64,000 bases of DNA from Mycetocola saprophilus (GTDB lineage Bacteria > Actinomycetota > Actinomycetes > Actinomycetales > Microbacteriaceae), in assembly GCF_000718085.1 (NCBI RefSeq), contig NZ_JOEC01000001.1:1116001-1180000 (forward strand), in the 5' to 3' direction. The position numbers were made by a program, and so were the translations under genes. How positions within the stretch are numbered: the first letter of the stretch is position 1; each line of letters starts with the position of its first letter. Positions 62,192-64,000 of this stretch are shown one piece after another. The notes under the pieces were generated by a model that made no database searches, had not been told where the DNA came from, and saw only the letters and a program-made list of their open reading frames with translations.

Positions 62192-63811
62192 GTGAATACC
62201 CATCGTCGCCTGCTCGGTTTTGCCGTGCCCGCGCTGCTTCTTGGCTCGGCCCTGGCGCTCTCGGCCTGCTCGGCCGTGGCCCCGACCGAACCCGTCTCCA
62301 CCGATAAGACCCTGGTTTACGCCAGTGGGGACGCCGAACCGACCTGCCTCGACCCGCATGTGGGTGGCAACTATCCGCAGTCGCTGCTGGCCGCCCAGTT
62401 CCTGGAGCAGCTGGTCTCCGAGAATAAAGACGGCGAGTTCACCCCGTGGCTGGCCAAGTCCTGGACCACCTCCCCGGACGGCCTCACCTGGACCTTCACC
62501 CTGGCAGACAACGTGAAGTTCAGCGACGGCACCCCGCTGGACGCCGCCGCCGTGGTGCGCAATATCGAGCACGTCCAGGATCCCGAAACCAAGTCCTCGA
62601 CCGGATACCTGGCCCTCGCCAAGGTCAGCAAGGCCACCGCGACCGACGCCCACACGGTCACCCTGAACCTCAGCCAGCCCGACAGCGCGCTGCTGGAATC
62701 CCTCAGCCAGCCCTGGCTCGCGATCGAGTCCCCCGCCGGACTCGCCCGCAGCCAGGACGAAAACTGCCAGGCCCCGATCGGGACTGGCGCGTTTGTGGTC
62801 GACTCCTGGAAGCGCCAGGACAGCGTGACCCTCAGCCGCAACCCGCACTACACCACCGGGAAGGGCGAGCCCGCGCTGGCGAAAATCACCTGGCGCTTCA
62901 TTCCCGACTCGGCAACCCGCATCGCTGCGCTGCGCTCGGGGGACGTGCAGATGATCGACAACGCCCAGCCCGACACCATCGCCGCCAGCGCGGCCTCCGA
63001 CGAGATCAAGCACCTCGACGCCCCGCGTCCGGGTTCGGTCAACCGGATCGAGTTCAACTCGTCCCGCGGACCGCTCGCCGACGAGCGCGTGCGGGAGGCA
63101 CTGGTGCGCGGCGTGGACGTCAATGCCGGTATCAAGACCCTGTTTTTCGGGACCGCCACACGCTCCTACTCGCCGCTGTCCAGCGTGGAAAAGCTCGGAT
63201 TCTCCGAACCCAAGCTGTTTGACACCGATGTGAACGCGGCCAAGAAGTTGTTGGATGAGGCGGGCTGGGTGCCCGGCACCGACGGGATCCGGGAGAAGGA
63301 TGGGCAGAAGCTCAGCCTGAAGTTCCCCGTCAGCACCAACCAGTCCATCCCCGCCGAGCAGTCACTGTTTGAGCAGATTCAGGAGCAGGCCAAGGGGCTG
63401 GGGATCGCGATCACCATCACCCCGCTGGACCTCTCCTCCTGGTATGAGGCTCTGGGCAAAAACGACTACGATCTGGTGAGCGCTCCATACACCAAGGTAG
63501 GCCCGGATGTGCTGCGCATCCTCTACCACTCCGCCGGGATCACCCCGGCTCCCAGCGGCTACTTCGCGAACCACGCGCAGGTCAACCTGCCGGCGCTGGA
63601 TGACCTGCTGACCCGGGCCGCCGAAACCGGCGATCAGACCGAGCGAGCAAGCCTGTATGAGCAGGCGCAGAAGACCATCCTCGAGGGCTACTACATCCTG
63701 CCGCTCTACGACCAGCAGAACCACTTCCTCTACTCGGGCAAGCTGACCGGGGTGGGCGAGGTCAACTCGGTGGGTAACCCGCTGCTGCGCGGGGTTTCGT
63801 TTGCCGGATAG
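62192..63811 (+). CDS. ABC transporter substrate-binding lipoprotein (peptide/family 5)
   Basis: 539 residues, GTG start with AGGAAGG upstream. Signal peptide with lipobox ALSAC. The SBP_bac_5 domain (peptide/nickel/glutathione type) shows PTCLDPHVGGNYPQSL, LVSENKDGEFTPWLAKSWTTSPDGLTWTFTLADNVKFSDGTPL and the C-terminal LYEQAQKTILEGYYILPLYD. First gene of an uptake operon; the permease follows at the window edge. Confidence 0.93.
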   Translation: MNTHRRLLGFAVPALLLGSALALSACSAVAPTEPVSTDKTLVYASGDAEPTCLDPHVGGNYPQSLLAAQFLEQLVSENKDGEFTPWLAKSWTTSPDGLTWTFTLADNVKFSDGTPLDAAAVVRNIEHVQDPETKSSTGYLALAKVSKATATDAHTVTLNLSQPDSALLESLSQPWLAIESPAGLARSQDENCQAPIGTGAFVVDSWKRQDSVTLSRNPHYTTGKGEPALAKITWRFIPDSATRIAALRSGDVQMIDNAQPDTIAASAASDEIKHLDAPRPGSVNRIEFNSSRGPLADERVREALVRGVDVNAGIKTLFFGTATRSYSPLSSVEKLGFSEPKLFDTDVNAAKKLLDEAGWVPGTDGIREKDGQKLSLKFPVSTNQSIPAEQSLFEQIQEQAKGLGIAITITPLDLSSWYEALGKNDYDLVSAPYTKVGPDVLRILYHSAGITPAPSGYFANHAQVNLPALDDLLTRAAETGDQTERASLYEQAQKTILEGYYILPLYDQQNHFLYSGKLTGVGEVNSVGNPLLRGVSFAG

Positions 63812-63834
63812 TTTGACCCGGCCCGACGCCGCCA

Positions 63835-63867
63835 CGCCCGCCCGCACCGCTTCGGTGCGGGCGGGCG
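63835..63867 (+). terminator. strong hairpin after the SBP gene
   Basis: 15-bp perfect arms CGCCCGCCCGCACCG/CGGTGCGGGCGGGCG with a CTT loop, 23 bp after the SBP stop. No U-tract. It could be a processing or attenuating stem that leaves the SBP mRNA in excess over the permease. Confidence 0.7.
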
Positions 63868-63902
63868 CTCGCGGTTCCCGCGGGATCATCGTCGCGGTCG
63901 GG

Positions 63903-64000
63903 ATGCGGATTGGCGGCGCGATCCTGGTGCTGTGGGCCGCCGCCACCGCCACATTTTTTGCGGTCAGGCTGATCCCCGGCGATCCCGCCCAGGCCTTTCT
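63903..64000 (+). CDS. peptide ABC transporter permease, 3' cut by window edge
   Basis: Frame reads MRIGGAILVLWAAATATFFA then VRLIPGDPAQAF, the DppB/OppB N-terminus (RLxPGDP). The ATG at 63903 is chosen since the TTG at 63813 would place the strong hairpin inside the gene. Partner of the SBP at 62192. Confidence 0.8.
   Translation, partial: MRIGGAILVLWAAATATFFAVRLIPGDPAQAF

Noticed and set aside
1..64000. CRISPR arrays, prophage, insertion sequences, integrase-type att sites
   Set aside because: No direct-repeat/spacer series, transposase, integrase or terminal repeats were seen on either strand; the tRNA-Ala has no duplicated 3' end in the window.

Overview
The window is GC-rich, densely coded DNA with GTG/TTG starts, frequent ATGA stop/start overlaps and a housekeeping gene order (rne, ndk, folC-ileS, rplU-rpmA-obg-proB-proA-nadD-rsfS) typical of the actinobacterial family Microbacteriaceae. 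The family-level call is an inference from gene order and protein style; no 16S gene is present. Both ends are cut: a 5'-truncated MBL-fold hydrolase on the left and a 3'-truncated peptide ABC permease on the right.

Layout. 1-6.6 kb: efflux and transport genes with their regulators (LysR/TDT, MFS, XRE/MFS). 6.7-14.6 kb: tRNA-Ala(GGC), rsfS, an Ala-rich coiled-coil membrane protein, nadD, proA, proB, obg, rpmA, rplU, DUF4031. 14.6-18.9 kb: a GH3 beta-glucosidase/MFS sugar module with a divergent TetR. 18.9-27.7 kb: rne, a VKOR-type thiol oxidoreductase, a FrnE/DsbA-like gene with a coupled 51-aa Cys peptide, a GntR(YtrA)-ABC operon with strong operator palindromes, ndk and a CPBP protease. 27.8-32.3 kb: an Asp23/Gls24 envelope-stress cluster with its own ECF sigma factor. 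32.5-33.7 kb: a Xre/RES-type toxin-antitoxin pair. 33.7-36.7 kb: a lactococcin-972-like bacteriocin operon. 37-42.5 kb: DUF4233, folC and ileS with an actinobacterial ultrashort T-box leader.

43.4-57.8 kb is the most unusual region. A 33-residue precursor peptide with the Ser-alternating, His-containing segment HLSASHSN is followed by an overlapping operon for a putative leader-binding (ThiF/F-like) protein, a CocE/NonD hydrolase, a YcaO cyclodehydratase, a SagB-type azoline dehydrogenase and two ABC exporter half-transporters. Divergently transcribed are a beta-propeller protein and a prolyl-oligopeptidase-like enzyme. The divergent promoter carries a Zur/Fur-type palindrome. A similar palindrome sits in front of a convergent FecB/C/D-type metallophore importer that abuts the operon across a strong shared terminator. 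One exporter subunit has a nine-unit, 18-bp minisatellite encoding a His-rich hexapeptide repeat. My reading is a candidate metal-starvation-controlled azole RiPP that may be a metallophore (make, export, re-import). An antibacterial azole peptide next to an unrelated metal importer remains the main alternative.

58-60.7 kb holds an SDP-like (sporulation-delaying-protein-type) toxin operon: a secreted toxin precursor, SdpA-like, SdpB-like (HTTM) and a DUF1648 immunity candidate. 60.8-64 kb: a membrane-anchored protein with an acidic/His tail, a TetR regulator, and the start of an oligopeptide ABC uptake operon. The window therefore carries three unrelated peptide-toxin or peptide-product systems (Lcn972-like, azole RiPP, SDP-like) within about 27 kb, interleaved with core genes.
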